This document shows positions 54,407 to 64,000 of a DNA stretch of 64,000 nt, one piece after another (within the stretch, counting starts at the first letter, position 1; the number at the start of each line of letters is the position of its first letter). Position numbers and translations under genes: made by a program. Source of the stretch: Sphingomonas azotifigens NBRC 15497. GTDB lineage: Bacteria > Pseudomonadota > Alphaproteobacteria > Sphingomonadales > Sphingomonadaceae. The notes under the pieces were generated by a model. It saw nothing but the letters and a program-made list of their open reading frames with translations. It searched no databases and was not told the origin of the DNA. Location of the stretch: the NCBI RefSeq assembly GCF_002091475.1, contig NZ_BCTR01000011.1, forward strand, positions 1 to 64,000, written 5' to 3'.

Positions 54407-54633
54407 CCGACGACCGCGCCGACCTGATGCTCGAGATCCTGAAACGGATGCAGGGCGATCTGGCGTCGGTGCGGCGTGACATGACGTCTTTGGCGGTTCG
54501 CGTTTCCGCGCTCGAGGATTTCACCCGTGGGATCACCACGTCGATCTTCGGGATGCAGGCCGAGATTACCGCTATCAACCATCGGCTCGATCGGATCGAG
54601 CGTCGCCTCGATCTGACGGAAGAGACGGAATAA
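54403..54633 (+). CDS. Small coiled-coil protein 2 in the nuo operon
   Basis: 76 residues from a GTG that overlaps the nuoF stop. Coiled coil ([20 protein letters not shown] to [12 protein letters not shown]). Paralogue of the 87-residue protein at 52839. The stop shares its last base with the nuoG start. The position between nuoF and nuoG, whose products form one electron-input module, is striking. Function unknown. Confidence 0.8.
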   Translation: MTDDRADLMLEILKRMQGDLASVRRDMTSLAVRVSALEDFTRGITTSIFGMQAEITAINHRLDRIERRLDLTEETE

Positions 54634-56651
54634 TGCCCAAGCTCAAAGTAGACGGAATCGAAGTCGAGGTGCCCCAGGGCGCCACCGTGCTTCAGGCCTG
54701 CGAGGCCGCGGGCAAGGAAATCCCGCGCTTCTGCTATCACGAACGGCTTTCGATCGCCGGCAATTGCCGCATGTGCCTGGTCGAGGTGAAGCCCGGACCG
54801 CCCAAGCCGCAGGCTTCGTGCGCGTTGCCGGCTGCCGACAACCAGGAAGTCCGCACCGACAGCCCGATGGTGAAGGCCGCGCGCGAAGGCGTGATGGAAT
54901 TCCTGCTGATCAACCACCCGCTCGATTGCCCGATCTGCGATCAGGGCGGCGAGTGCGACCTGCAGGACCAGTCGGTCGCCTATGGCCGTGGCCAGTCGCG
55001 CTATGAGGAAAACAAGCGCGCGGTCACCGAGAAGTATATGGGTCCCATCATCAAGACGGTGATGACCCGCTGCATCCAGTGCACCCGCTGCGTTCGCTTC
55101 GGCGAGGAAGTGGCTGGCGTGGAGGATATCGGCGCGATCTATCGCGGCGAGAACATGCAGATCACAACCTATCTCGAAAAGGCGTTCAAGAGCGAGCTTT
55201 CGGGCAATGTCGCCGACCTGTGCCCGGTCGGCGCGCTGACCCACAAGCCGGTCGCGTTCGAATATCGCCCCTGGGAGCTCAAGCGGAACCTGTCGATCGA
55301 CGTGATGGATGCGGTCGGCACCAACATCCGCCTCGACAGCCGCGGCCGCCAGGTGATGCGCGTCCTGCCGCGCATCAACGAGGACGTGAACGAGGAGTGG
55401 GCGCACGACAAGACCCGCTACCATGTCGACGCGCTGGTCCGCCGCCGTCTCGACCGCCCGTTCGTCCGCAAGGACGGCAAGCTGGTCCCGGCGACGTGGG
55501 AAGAAGCGTTCGACGCGATTGCGGGCGTGGCCGCCACGGCGGGCTCGAGCGTCGCGGCGATCGCCGGCGACCTGCTCGATGCCGAGACCATGTATGCCGC
55601 CAAGGCGCTGGTGAAGGCGTTCGGTTCGGACCTGCTCGAAGGCCGCCAGACCGGCATGGCCTACGACACGTCGAGCCTGGCGGCAGTGGCGTTCAACACC
55701 ACCATCGCGGCGCTCGAAGAGGCCGATGCGATCCTGCTGGTCGGCACCAACCTGCGCTGGGAAGCGCCGCTGGTGAACACCCGCGTGCGCAAGGCGATCA
55801 AGCGCGGCGCCAAGGTGTTCGCGATCGGCCCGCAGGTGGATCTCACCTACAAGGTCGAGTGGCTGGGCGACGATCTGGGGCTGCTGAACAGCCTGCCGGA
55901 AAATCTCGCCCAGGCGATCGACAATGCCAAGAAGCCGGCGCTGATCCTCGGCCCGGGTGCCCTGAAGAACGGCCATGGTGCCGCGCTCGCGATCGCGGGT
56001 GCCTTCCAGCGCGCCGCGACCGAGACCGAGGCGGCGTGGAATGGCTTCAACGTCGTCCACACCGCGGCGGCGCGGATGGCGGGCCTGATGCTCGGCTATG
56101 CGCAGAAGGGCGGCATTGCCGACATCGTTGCGGCCGCGCCGAAGCTCGCCTTCTTCCTGGGCGCCGACGAGGTCGACTTCTCGAAGTTCGCCGGCAGCTT
56201 CAAGGTCTATATCGGCCATCATGGCGACCAGGGCGCGCATCATGCCGATGTGATCCTGCCGGGCGCCACCTATGCCGAGAAGCCGGGCACCTATGTGAAC
56301 CTGGAAGGCCGCGTGCAGCGCGCCGATCGCGCGGTGTTCGCACCGGGCGAGGCCCGCGAGGATTGGACGATCCTGCGCGCGCTCTCCGAAAAGCTTGGCC
56401 GCACGCTGCCGTTCGACAGCTTCGACGAGCTGCGCGCCGCGATGGCGAGCGAGGTTCCGGCGCTCGGCCAGGAAGGCCTTGCCGAGTTCGCATGGAACCC
56501 GCCGTCGCTCGCTTCGCAGGCTTCGGGTCCGGTGACCTATCCGGTCGCCGACTTCTATCTCACCAACGCCATCTGCCGTGCGTCGCCGACGATGCAGCGC
56601 TGCTCGGCCGAACTGCTCCATGGCGAAGACTTCGCAGAGGCCGCAGAATGA
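54633..56651 (+). CDS. nuoG: NADH-quinone oxidoreductase subunit G
   Basis: 672 residues. The largest peripheral subunit: N-terminal 2Fe-2S domain ([19 protein letters not shown]), 4Fe-4S ligands [15 protein letters not shown] and [17 protein letters not shown], then a molybdopterin-enzyme-like C-terminal domain without a cofactor site. Stop overlaps nuoH start. Confidence 0.96.
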   Translation: MPKLKVDGIEVEVPQGATVLQACEAAGKEIPRFCYHERLSIAGNCRMCLVEVKPGPPKPQASCALPAADNQEVRTDSPMVKAAREGVMEFLLINHPLDCPICDQGGECDLQDQSVAYGRGQSRYEENKRAVTEKYMGPIIKTVMTRCIQCTRCVRFGEEVAGVEDIGAIYRGENMQITTYLEKAFKSELSGNVADLCPVGALTHKPVAFEYRPWELKRNLSIDVMDAVGTNIRLDSRGRQVMRVLPRINEDVNEEWAHDKTRYHVDALVRRRLDRPFVRKDGKLVPATWEEAFDAIAGVAATAGSSVAAIAGDLLDAETMYAAKALVKAFGSDLLEGRQTGMAYDTSSLAAVAFNTTIAALEEADAILLVGTNLRWEAPLVNTRVRKAIKRGAKVFAIGPQVDLTYKVEWLGDDLGLLNSLPENLAQAIDNAKKPALILGPGALKNGHGAALAIAGAFQRAATETEAAWNGFNVVHTAAARMAGLMLGYAQKGGIADIVAAAPKLAFFLGADEVDFSKFAGSFKVYIGHHGDQGAHHADVILPGATYAEKPGTYVNLEGRVQRADRAVFAPGEAREDWTILRALSEKLGRTLPFDSFDELRAAMASEVPALGQEGLAEFAWNPPSLASQASGPVTYPVADFYLTNAICRASPTMQRCSAELLHGEDFAEAAE

Positions 56652-57697
56652 CCTCCTGGTTCACCTATCTCGGCCTGCCCTTCGAGCTGGCCTGGACCGT
56701 CGCCACGGTCATCGACATCCTCGTCATCGCGCTGCCGGTGATGCTGGCCGTCGCGATGATCATCTATGCCGATCGCAAGATCTGGGCGGCGATGGCGCTG
56801 CGCCGCGGCCCGAACGTCGTCGGTCCGCTCGGTCTGATGCAGTCCTTCGCCGACGGCCTGAAGGTGTTCCTGCAGGAAACCATCGTGCCGTCGGGCGCGA
56901 ACAAGGGCCTGTTCCTGCTCGCGCCGATCATCACCTTCACGGTCGCACTGATCGTGTGGGCGGTGGTGCCGTTCCAAGCGGGCGTCGCGCTGTCGAACAT
57001 CAATGTCGGCCTGCTCTACGTGCTCGCGGCCTCGTCGCTGGGCGTGTACGGCATCATCCTCGCCGGCTGGTCGTCCAACTCGAAGTACCCGTTCTACTCG
57101 GCGATCCGCGCGGCCGCGCAGATGGTGAGCTACGAAGTCTCGATCGGCTTCGTGCTGATCTCGGTCGTGCTCTGGGCCGGCTCGTTCAATCTCGGCGCGA
57201 TCGTCGAGATGCAGAAGGGCTATTACGGCTTCGTCAACGGCAACTTCGTCAACCCGCTGCTCTTCCCGATGGCGATCGTGTTCTTCATCTCGTCGCTCGC
57301 CGAGACGCAGCGCGCGCCGTTCGACCTGACCGAAGCGGAGTCGGAGCTGGTCGCGGGCTATCAGACCGAATATTCGTCGATGGCCTTTGCGCTCTACTGG
57401 CTCGGCGAGTACGCCAACGTCATCCTGATGTGCGCGCTCAACGCGACGCTGTTCTGGGGCGGCTATCTCCCGCCGTTTGACATTCCGGTGCTCTACATGG
57501 TGCCGGGCATTCTCTGGCTCTTCGCCAAGATGCTGTTCTTCTTCTTCTGCTTCAGCTGGGTGAAGGCCACCGTCCCGCGCTATCGCTATGACCAGCTGAT
57601 GCGCCTGGGCTGGAAGATCTTCCTGCCGCTGTCGCTTCTCTTCGTCTTCCTCGTTTCCGGGTACCTCATGCTGACCCGGGTTGGAGTGCCCGCATGA
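56648..57697 (+). CDS. nuoH: NADH-quinone oxidoreductase subunit H
   Basis: 349 residues, eight or nine membrane helices. Seals the quinone tunnel against NuoB and NuoD. Conserved [31 protein letters not shown] and [24 protein letters not shown] overlaps with nuoG and nuoI. Confidence 0.96.
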   Translation: MTSWFTYLGLPFELAWTVATVIDILVIALPVMLAVAMIIYADRKIWAAMALRRGPNVVGPLGLMQSFADGLKVFLQETIVPSGANKGLFLLAPIITFTVALIVWAVVPFQAGVALSNINVGLLYVLAASSLGVYGIILAGWSSNSKYPFYSAIRAAAQMVSYEVSIGFVLISVVLWAGSFNLGAIVEMQKGYYGFVNGNFVNPLLFPMAIVFFISSLAETQRAPFDLTEAESELVAGYQTEYSSMAFALYWLGEYANVILMCALNATLFWGGYLPPFDIPVLYMVPGILWLFAKMLFFFFCFSWVKATVPRYRYDQLMRLGWKIFLPLSLLFVFLVSGYLMLTRVGVPA

Positions 57698-58179
57698 GCG
57701 TCGCAAGTTTCGTCCGCACCTGGACTCTGTGGGAGTTCGTGAAGGCGCATGCCCTGACCTTGAAGTATTTCTTCAAGCCCAAGGCGACGATTAACTATCC
57801 ATACGAGAAGAACCCGCTCTCGCCCCGCTTCCGCGGCGAGCATGCGCTGCGCCGCTATCCCAACGGGGAAGAGCGCTGCATCGCGTGCAAGCTGTGCGAG
57901 GCGGTGTGCCCGGCGCTGGCGATCACGATCGAGGCCGAACCGCGCGACGACGGCAGCCGCCGCACGACGCGCTACGACATCGACATGACCAAGTGCATTT
58001 ACTGCGGCCTGTGCCAGGAAGCGTGCCCGGTCGATGCGATCGTCGAGGGGCCGAATTTCGAATTTTCCACCGAAACGCGTGAAGAGCTGATTTATCAAAA
58101 GGATAAGCTGCTCGCGAACGGCGATCGCTGGGAACGCGCGATTGCGGCGAACCTTGCCGCCGACGCGCCGTACCGTTAA
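57694..58179 (+). CDS. nuoI: NADH-quinone oxidoreductase subunit I
   Basis: 161 residues. Two 4Fe-4S clusters (N6a and N6b) from [12 protein letters not shown] and [12 protein letters not shown], passing electrons toward NuoB. 33 bp separate its stop from nuoJ, the longest gap before nuoL. Confidence 0.97.
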   Translation: MSVASFVRTWTLWEFVKAHALTLKYFFKPKATINYPYEKNPLSPRFRGEHALRRYPNGEERCIACKLCEAVCPALAITIEAEPRDDGSRRTTRYDIDMTKCIYCGLCQEACPVDAIVEGPNFEFSTETREELIYQKDKLLANGDRWERAIAANLAADAPYR

Positions 58180-58212
58180 GCGCCGCACCATTCAAAGGGG
58201 CCATCCGATTCC

Positions 58213-58824
58213 GTGATCCAGCTTCTCGCCTTTTACCTGTTCGCGATCATCGTGTGCGTCTCTGGCGCATTCACGATCCTGTCGCGTAACCCGGTACATT
58301 CCGTCCTCTGGCTCATCCTGGCGTTCTTCAACGCCGCGGGCCTGATGGTGCTCGTGGGCGCCGAATTCATCGCCATGCTGCTGGTGATCGTCTATGTCGG
58401 CGCGGTCGCGGTGCTCTTCCTGTTCGTCGTGATGATGCTCGACATCGACTTCACCGAGCTCCGCGCGGGCGTGATGAAGTATGCCGCTGTCGGCGCGCTG
58501 CTCGCGCTGGCGCTGGTCGCCGAGATCATCGTCGCGGTGGGCGCCTGGAGCGCCGGCACGCTGGCGCTCGGCCGCCGCGTCGCCCCGGTGGCGGACGGCG
58601 TGCCGAACATCGAGGCGATCGGTGCGCTGCTCTACACGCGCTATCTGTTCGTGTTCGAGGGCGCCGGCCTGGTGCTGCTCGTCGCGATGATCGGTGCGAT
58701 CGTGCTGACCTACCGCAAGCGCAGCGACGTGCGGCCGCAGAACATTGCGCGCCAGAACGCCCGCCGCGCCAAGGACGCCACCCGTAACATGAACCCGGCG
58801 GTCGGGCAGGGGATGGAGCTGTGA
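58213..58824 (+). CDS. nuoJ: NADH-quinone oxidoreductase subunit J
   Basis: 203 residues from a GTG at 58213. Five membrane helices ([34 protein letters not shown]). Contributes to proton translocation. Stop overlaps the nuoK start. Confidence 0.94.
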   Translation: MIQLLAFYLFAIIVCVSGAFTILSRNPVHSVLWLILAFFNAAGLMVLVGAEFIAMLLVIVYVGAVAVLFLFVVMMLDIDFTELRAGVMKYAAVGALLALALVAEIIVAVGAWSAGTLALGRRVAPVADGVPNIEAIGALLYTRYLFVFEGAGLVLLVAMIGAIVLTYRKRSDVRPQNIARQNARRAKDATRNMNPAVGQGMEL

Positions 58825-59126
58825 TCTCGCTAACCCATTATCTGGTCGTCTCGGCCATCCTGTTCACCATGGGGGTGCTCGGCATCTTCATGAACCGGAA
58901 GAACCTGATCGTCATCTTGATGGCGATCGAGCTGATCCTTCTGGCGGTGAACCTCAATCTCGTCGCCTTCTCGTCGTTCCTCGGCGATCTGGTCGGCCAG
59001 GTGTTCGCGATGTTCGTGCTGACCGTCGCCGCCGGTGAGGCCGCGATCGGCCTTGCGATCCTGGTCATCTATTTCCGCGGTCGCGGCACGATTTCGGTCG
59101 ACGACGTCAATCGGATGAAGGGCTGA
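58821..59126 (+). CDS. nuoK: NADH-quinone oxidoreductase subunit K
   Basis: 101 residues from a GTG. Three helices with the conserved membrane Glu pair ([14 protein letters not shown] and [13 protein letters not shown]). Stop overlaps the nuoL start. Confidence 0.96.
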   Translation: MISLTHYLVVSAILFTMGVLGIFMNRKNLIVILMAIELILLAVNLNLVAFSSFLGDLVGQVFAMFVLTVAAGEAAIGLAILVIYFRGRGTISVDDVNRMKG

Positions 59127-61195
59127 TGTCGTCCATTCTGATCATCGTATTCCTGCCGCTCCTCGCGGCAGCCGTTGCGGGGCTCGTGAACAAATCGTTC
59201 GGCGCCGCGCTGCCCAAGATCGTCACCACGGGCTCGCTGTTCGTGGCGTGCGGCCTGTCCTGGCCGATCTTCCTCTCCTACCTCAGCGGCTCGGCCGCGC
59301 CGACGGTTACCCCGGTGCTGCACTGGATGACCTCGGGCACGATGAGCTTCGCCTGGGAACTGCGCGTCGACGCGCTGACCGCGGTGATGCTGGTGGTGGT
59401 CACCAGCGTCTCGGCGCTCGTCCACCTCTATAGCTGGGGCTATATGAGCGAGGAGCCGGACCAGCCGCGCTTCTTCGCGTACCTGTCGCTGTTCACCTTC
59501 GCGATGCTGATGCTCGTGACCGCGAACAACCTGGTGCAGATGTTCTTCGGCTGGGAAGGCGTGGGTCTCGCGTCCTACCTGCTGATCGGCTTCTGGTTCC
59601 GCAAGCCCAGCGCCAACGCCGCGGCGATCAAGGCCTTCGTGGTCAACCGCGTCGGCGACCTCGGCTTCATGCTCGGCATCTTCGGCGTGTTCCTGGTGTT
59701 CGGCACCGTCGACATTCCGACGATCCTGGCGGCGGCGCCGAACCATGCGGGTTCGACGATCGGCTTCCTCGGCCACCGCTTCGACACGATCACCGTGCTC
59801 TGCCTGCTGCTGTTCGTCGGCGCGATGGGCAAGTCGGCCCAGCTCGGCCTGCACACCTGGCTGCCGGACGCGATGGAAGGCCCGACCCCGGTGTCGGCGC
59901 TGATCCACGCCGCGACCATGGTGACCGCGGGCGTGTTCATGGTCTGCCGCATGTCGCCGCTGTTCGAGCAGAGCGCGGTCGCGATGCACGTCGTGATGGT
60001 GATCGGCGCGGCCACCTGCTTCTTCGCCGCCACCGTCGGCACGACGCAGACCGACATCAAGCGCGTGATCGCCTATTCGACCTGTTCGCAGCTCGGCTAC
60101 ATGTTCTTCGCAGCGGGCGTCGGCGCGTACGGCGCGGCGATGTTCCACCTGTTCACGCACGCCTTCTTCAAGGCGCTGCTGTTCCTCGGCGCCGGCTCGG
60201 TTATCCACGCGATGCACCACGAGCAGGACATGCGCTATTATGGCGGCCTCTGGAAGAAGATCCCGCTGACCTACACGGCGATGATGGCGGGCACCCTCGC
60301 GATCACCGGCGTCGGCATCCCCGCGCTGTTCGGCAATCCCGTCGCGTTCGGCTTTGCCGGCTTCCACTCGAAGGACGCGATCATCGAGGCGGCCTTCGCC
60401 TCGGGTAACACCGGCGTGTTCTGGGTCGGCGTGGTCGTCGCGCTGCTGACGAGCTTCTACTCGTGGCGCGTGGTGTTCCTGACCTTCCACGGCAAGCCGC
60501 GCTGGGCCGCTTCGGAGCACATCCAGCATGCGGTGCACGATGCGCACGGCCATGGTCATGACGATCATGCGCACGCGCACGCCGCGCACGGCCATGACGA
60601 TCACCACGCGCACGATCACGGTGACGGCACGGCGGGCTACCACCCGCACGAGAGCCCGCTGGTCATGCTGATCCCGCTGATCCTGCTGTCGATCGGTGCG
60701 GTTGCCGCCGGCTTCGTCTTCCACGGCTTCTTCATCGAGCCGAGCGCGGGCGAGACCTATTGGCACGGCGCGCTGGCCTTCAACGAGCATCTGATGCACG
60801 CGATGCATGAAGTGCCGGTGTGGGTGAAGCTCTCGGCCACGGTGGCGATGCTGCTGGGCCTGGGCACCGCGATCTTCGCGTACATCGTTTCGCCGGGCTT
60901 CCCGGCGGCCTTCGCCGAGCAGGTGCGTCCGCTGTATCTGTTCCTGCTCAACAAGTGGTATTTCGACGAGCTCTACAACCTGCTCTTCGTGCGTCCCGCA
61001 TTCGCCATCGGGCGGCTGTTCTGGAAGCGCGGCGACGAGCAGACGATCGACCGGTTCGGCCCCAACGGCGCGGCGCGCCTGGTGCAGTTCGGAAGCTTCG
61101 GGGCCGTCAAGCTGCAATCGGGGTATCTCTACACCTATGCCTTCGTCATGCTGATCGGGCTCACCGCCGCGCTCACCTGGGTCATTGCGAGGTGA
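59126..61195 (+). CDS. nuoL: NADH-quinone oxidoreductase subunit L, with His-rich loop
   Basis: 689 residues. Antiporter-like proton-pumping subunit with the lateral helix. Family blocks: [56 protein letters not shown]. Between about residues 466 and 510 (DNA 60517-60650) a loop holds about 20 His with Asp, Ala and Gly, as in metal-binding strings; it lies between membrane helices. 7 bp to nuoM. Confidence 0.95.
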   Translation: MSSILIIVFLPLLAAAVAGLVNKSFGAALPKIVTTGSLFVACGLSWPIFLSYLSGSAAPTVTPVLHWMTSGTMSFAWELRVDALTAVMLVVVTSVSALVHLYSWGYMSEEPDQPRFFAYLSLFTFAMLMLVTANNLVQMFFGWEGVGLASYLLIGFWFRKPSANAAAIKAFVVNRVGDLGFMLGIFGVFLVFGTVDIPTILAAAPNHAGSTIGFLGHRFDTITVLCLLLFVGAMGKSAQLGLHTWLPDAMEGPTPVSALIHAATMVTAGVFMVCRMSPLFEQSAVAMHVVMVIGAATCFFAATVGTTQTDIKRVIAYSTCSQLGYMFFAAGVGAYGAAMFHLFTHAFFKALLFLGAGSVIHAMHHEQDMRYYGGLWKKIPLTYTAMMAGTLAITGVGIPALFGNPVAFGFAGFHSKDAIIEAAFASGNTGVFWVGVVVALLTSFYSWRVVFLTFHGKPRWAASEHIQHAVHDAHGHGHDDHAHAHAAHGHDDHHAHDHGDGTAGYHPHESPLVMLIPLILLSIGAVAAGFVFHGFFIEPSAGETYWHGALAFNEHLMHAMHEVPVWVKLSATVAMLLGLGTAIFAYIVSPGFPAAFAEQVRPLYLFLLNKWYFDELYNLLFVRPAFAIGRLFWKRGDEQTIDRFGPNGAARLVQFGSFGAVKLQSGYLYTYAFVMLIGLTAALTWVIAR

Positions 61196-61202
61196 TGGAA
61201 TA

Positions 61203-62768
61203 ATGACCGGCTTTCCGATCCTTTCCGTCCTGCTCGCGGTGCCTGCGGTTGCCGCAGTGCTCTGCCTGTTCGTGGGCGCCCAGGGCGCCCGCTGGACGGC
61301 GCTCCTCGCGACGCTCGTCAACCTGGCGCTGGGTGCCTGGCTCTGGACGCAGTTCCAGCATGGCGACGGTGCCCCGCAGTGGCAGTTCGTCGAGCATGTC
61401 ACGCTGTTCAAGATGGGCGGCGCCGAGTTCTCCTGGGCGCTCGGCATCGACGGCTTCGCCTTCCTGCTGATCGAGCTTTCGCTGTTCCTGATGCCGATCT
61501 GCATCGGGGCGAGCTGGCTCTCGGTCACCAAGCGCGTGCCCGAGTATATGGCGGCGTTCCTCGCGACCGAAGTGCTGATGATCGGCACCTTCGCCGCGCA
61601 GGACCTGTTCCTGTTCTACGTCTTCTTCGAAGGCGGCCTGATCCCGATGTACCTGATCATCGGCATCTGGGGCGGCGTGAACCGCATCTATGCGTCGTAC
61701 AAGTTCTTCCTGTACACGCTGCTCGGCTCGCTGCTGATGCTGATCGCGATGATCGCGATGGTGCTGAACACGGGCACCACCTCGATCCCGGTGCTGATGG
61801 CGCATGACTTCCCGGCCAACTGGCAGACCTGGCTGTGGCTGGCCTTCTTCGCCTCGTTCGCGGTGAAGATGCCGATGTGGCCGGTCCACACCTGGCTGCC
61901 CGACGCGCACGTGCAGGCGCCGACCGCGGGCTCGGTCATCCTGGCGGGTGTGCTGCTGAAGCTCGGCGGCTATGGCTTCCTGCGCTTCTCGCTGCCGATG
62001 TTCCCGGTCGCGTCGGTACAGTTCATGTGGGTGGTGTTCGCGCTGTCCTGCGTCGCGGTGGTCTACACCTCGCTCGTCGCACTCGTGCAGAGCGACATGA
62101 AGAAGCTGATCGCCTATTCGTCGGTCGCGCACATGGCGATCGTCACCATGGGTCTGTTCGCCTTCAACGCGAACGGCATCGACGGTGCGATGATGGTGAT
62201 GCTGGGCCACGGCGTCGTCTCGGGTGCGCTCTTCCTGTGCGTCGGCATCATCTATGATCGCCTGCACACCCGCGAGATCGACCGCTATGGCGGCCTGGCG
62301 ATCAACATGCCGCGCTATGCCGTGCTGTTCCTGCTGTTCACCATGGCCTCGATCGGCCTGCCGGGCACCAGCAACTTCGTCGGCGAATTCTTCAGCCTCG
62401 CCGGCGTGTACCAGGTCTCGACCTGGACCGCGCTGATCGGCACCACCGGCATCATCCTCGGCGCCGCCTATATGCTCTACCTGTTCCGTCGGGTGGTGTG
62501 GGGCGACCTGACCAAGGACGATGTGAAGGCGATGCCGGACCTCGACGGCCGCGAAGTCGCGATGCTGGTGGCGCTGGCTGCCGTGGTCCTGTGGATGGGC
62601 GTGTACCCGACCAGCTTCACCGCACCGATGCGCGCCGACGTCGCGCGGCTGACGCAGCGCCTCGACAGCGCCGCGCACACCCTGTCGATCAGCGACTCCA
62701 AGCCCACGCCGGGTTCGCCGCAGGCGGCACCCACCCATGAAGCCTCCGCGCACGAGGGGGCGCACTGA
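61203..62768 (+). CDS. nuoM: NADH-quinone oxidoreductase subunit M
   Basis: 521 residues from the ATG at 61203. Antiporter-like subunit: FEGGLIPMYLIIGIWGG, WLPDAHVQAPTAGSVILAG, YSSVAHMAIV. The charged C-terminal tail (about 480-521) is Ser/Pro/His-rich. Stop overlaps the nuoN start (TGATG). Confidence 0.95.
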   Translation: MTGFPILSVLLAVPAVAAVLCLFVGAQGARWTALLATLVNLALGAWLWTQFQHGDGAPQWQFVEHVTLFKMGGAEFSWALGIDGFAFLLIELSLFLMPICIGASWLSVTKRVPEYMAAFLATEVLMIGTFAAQDLFLFYVFFEGGLIPMYLIIGIWGGVNRIYASYKFFLYTLLGSLLMLIAMIAMVLNTGTTSIPVLMAHDFPANWQTWLWLAFFASFAVKMPMWPVHTWLPDAHVQAPTAGSVILAGVLLKLGGYGFLRFSLPMFPVASVQFMWVVFALSCVAVVYTSLVALVQSDMKKLIAYSSVAHMAIVTMGLFAFNANGIDGAMMVMLGHGVVSGALFLCVGIIYDRLHTREIDRYGGLAINMPRYAVLFLLFTMASIGLPGTSNFVGEFFSLAGVYQVSTWTALIGTTGIILGAAYMLYLFRRVVWGDLTKDDVKAMPDLDGREVAMLVALAAVVLWMGVYPTSFTAPMRADVARLTQRLDSAAHTLSISDSKPTPGSPQAAPTHEASAHEGAH

Positions 62769-64000
62769 TGTCCTATTCCATGCAACTCCTCATGACGCTG
62801 CCCGAGCTGGTGCTCGCGGCGGGATCCATCGTCCTGATGCTGGTCGCTGCCTTTGGCGGCCAGGCATCGACCAAGCTGGTGAGCTGGGCCTCGGTGGCGC
62901 TGCTCGCCGGCGCCGGCATCGCGCTGGCGGGCCCTGCCTCGACCGGCGGCGTCGCGTTCGGTGGGCTGTTCCGCGCGGATGCGTTCGCGACCTTCGCCAA
63001 GGTGGTGATCTATGTCGCCGCCGCGGTGTCGATCCTGATCGCGCCGAACTTCTTCCAGCGCACCTCGGGCGAGGATCTGCGTCCGGAATATCCGGTGCTG
63101 ATCCTGCTCTCCACGGTGGGCATGGGCATGATGGTGTCGGCGGGCGACCTGCTGACCCTCTATGTCGGCCTCGAACTGCAGAGCCTTTCGGCGTACATCC
63201 TCGCCAGCTTCATGCGGCGGGACACGCGTTCGGCGGAAGCGGGCCTGAAGTATTTCGTTCTGGGCGCGCTGGCCTCGGGCATCCTGCTCTACGGCATCAG
63301 CCTGGTCTATGGCTTCGCCGGTACGACGTTGTTCGGCGGCATCGCCGAAGCCTATAGCGCCGGCACCAGCGGCGGCCAGCATACCGGTCTGCTGTTCGGC
63401 CTGGTCTTCGTGTTCGCGGGGCTCGCCTTCAAGATGTCGGCGGTGCCGTTCCACATGTGGACGCCGGACGTGTACGAGGGCGCGCCGACCCCGGTCACCG
63501 CCTATTTCGCTTCGGCGCCCAAGGTGGCGGCGGTGGCGATGGCGGTGCGCGTCGCGGTCGACGCGATGGGGCCGGCGATCTTCGAATGGCGCCAGATCGT
63601 GATCTTCGCGTCGCTCGCGTCGATCATCTTCGGTGCGGTGGCGGCGATCGGCCAGACCAACATCAAGCGGCTGCTTGCCTATTCGTCGATCAACAATGTC
63701 GGCTTCGCGCTGATCGGCCTCGCCGCCGGCGGTGAGGAAGGCGTGGCGAGCGTGCTGCTCTACATGGCGATCTACGTGATCATGACCATCGGCGGCTTCC
63801 TGGTGGTGCTGCAGATGCGCGGCGAGGACGGCGAGCCGATCGAGACGATCGCGAGCCTCTCGGGCATGTCGCGGACCCGCCCGGGTCTCGCCGCGGCGCT
63901 GGCGATCTTCATGTTCAGCCTTGCCGGCATCCCGCCGCTGCTCGGCTTCTTCGCCAAGCTGGGCGTGTTCATCGCGGCCGTGCATTCGGGCCTGATCGTG
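62768..64000 (+). CDS. nuoN: NADH-quinone oxidoreductase subunit N (cut by window end)
   Basis: 411 codons visible from the ATG at 62768; the frame runs off the window. Antiporter-like subunit: VGLELQSLSAYILASFMRRD, FHMWTPDVYEGAPTPVTAY, RLLAYSSINNVGFALIG and LAGIPPLLGFFAKLGVF. About 70 residues are missing from the usual length. Last nuo subunit expected in this operon. Confidence 0.95.
   Translation, partial: MSYSMQLLMTLPELVLAAGSIVLMLVAAFGGQASTKLVSWASVALLAGAGIALAGPASTGGVAFGGLFRADAFATFAKVVIYVAAAVSILIAPNFFQRTSGEDLRPEYPVLILLSTVGMGMMVSAGDLLTLYVGLELQSLSAYILASFMRRDTRSAEAGLKYFVLGALASGILLYGISLVYGFAGTTLFGGIAEAYSAGTSGGQHTGLLFGLVFVFAGLAFKMSAVPFHMWTPDVYEGAPTPVTAYFASAPKVAAVAMAVRVAVDAMGPAIFEWRQIVIFASLASIIFGAVAAIGQTNIKRLLAYSSINNVGFALIGLAAGGEEGVASVLLYMAIYVIMTIGGFLVVLQMRGEDGEPIETIASLSGMSRTRPGLAAALAIFMFSLAGIPPLLGFFAKLGVFIAAVHSGLIV

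Noticed and set aside
59069..61588. 839-residue open frame on the minus strand opposite nuoL and nuoM
   Set aside because: The peptide is a shadow (His/Arg/Glu/Gln-rich, no family features) of two clearly coding nuo genes.
61182..62765. 527-residue minus-strand frame opposite nuoM
   Set aside because: Same reason: composition of a reverse-frame shadow and exact overlap with nuoM.

Overview
The window is GC-rich DNA (roughly two-thirds G+C by eye, strong third-position bias) from an alphaproteobacterium. The gene content fits best with Sphingomonadales, probably Sphingomonas or a close relative. This rests on the alphaproteobacterial one-operon nuo order, a TamA/TamB pair, a DUF6356 protein, an MprF/AcvB-type pair, leucine and tyrosine catabolic genes, and many palindromic intergenic repeats. 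It is ordinary chromosome with one island edge at the left end. No rRNA, CRISPR array or transposase gene is visible.

Layout. 1-337: the start of a phage-type integrase beside tRNA-Glu(TTC), the edge of an integrated element lying to the left. 392-9883: recJ, a trypsin-like protease/NUC nuclease fusion, a prolyl-4-hydroxylase-like oxygenase, an RcnB-like secreted protein, an orphan 2Fe-2S hydroxylase subunit, a DODA-type dioxygenase, a class II aldolase and a glycosyltransferase. 9963-18167: a YrpB-type flavin oxidoreductase, a D-2-hydroxyacid dehydrogenase, an SH3 protein, a thiolase, a prepilin peptidase, a candidate sRNA, a MarR regulator and malate synthase G. 18271-24677: tamA-tamB. 24728-26194: a Baeyer-Villiger-type monooxygenase. 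26191-34943 (minus): a leucine/isovalerate catabolic block (Rieske protein, isovaleryl-CoA dehydrogenase, methylcrotonyl-CoA carboxylase subunits, MaoC, GNAT, amine oxidase), interrupted between mccB and mccA by NTF2-like and DUF3088 genes and a DUF559 nuclease cassette. 35098-37733 (minus): hmgA and hpd of tyrosine catabolism. 37785-45364 (minus): an FAD protein, DUF6356, a 3-hydroxyisobutyrate-dehydrogenase-like enzyme, mprF with an AcvB/VirJ-like hydrolase, and a K+ channel. 45480-48776 (plus): L,D-transpeptidase, M23 peptidase, efp, inositol monophosphatase. 49104-64000 (plus): nuoA to nuoN, complex I, cut by the window end inside nuoN.

The most unusual items are the following. (1) A cassette of about 480 bp at 31190-31666 carries a DUF559 endonuclease gene between 58-bp inverted copies of a two-hairpin repeat; the repeat itself supplies the nuclease ribosome-binding site and part of its C-terminus. 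(2) Two inverted composite repeats at 11382 and 13129 each contain a 62-bp perfect three-way-junction palindrome nested inside a REPIN-like element. (3) A single protein joins a trypsin-like protease to a DRGH (NUC) endonuclease. (4) Two paralogous small coiled-coil proteins and a small membrane protein are translationally coupled within the nuo operon around nuoF. At least eight palindromic repeat pairs (REPIN-like) lie in the intergenic gaps.
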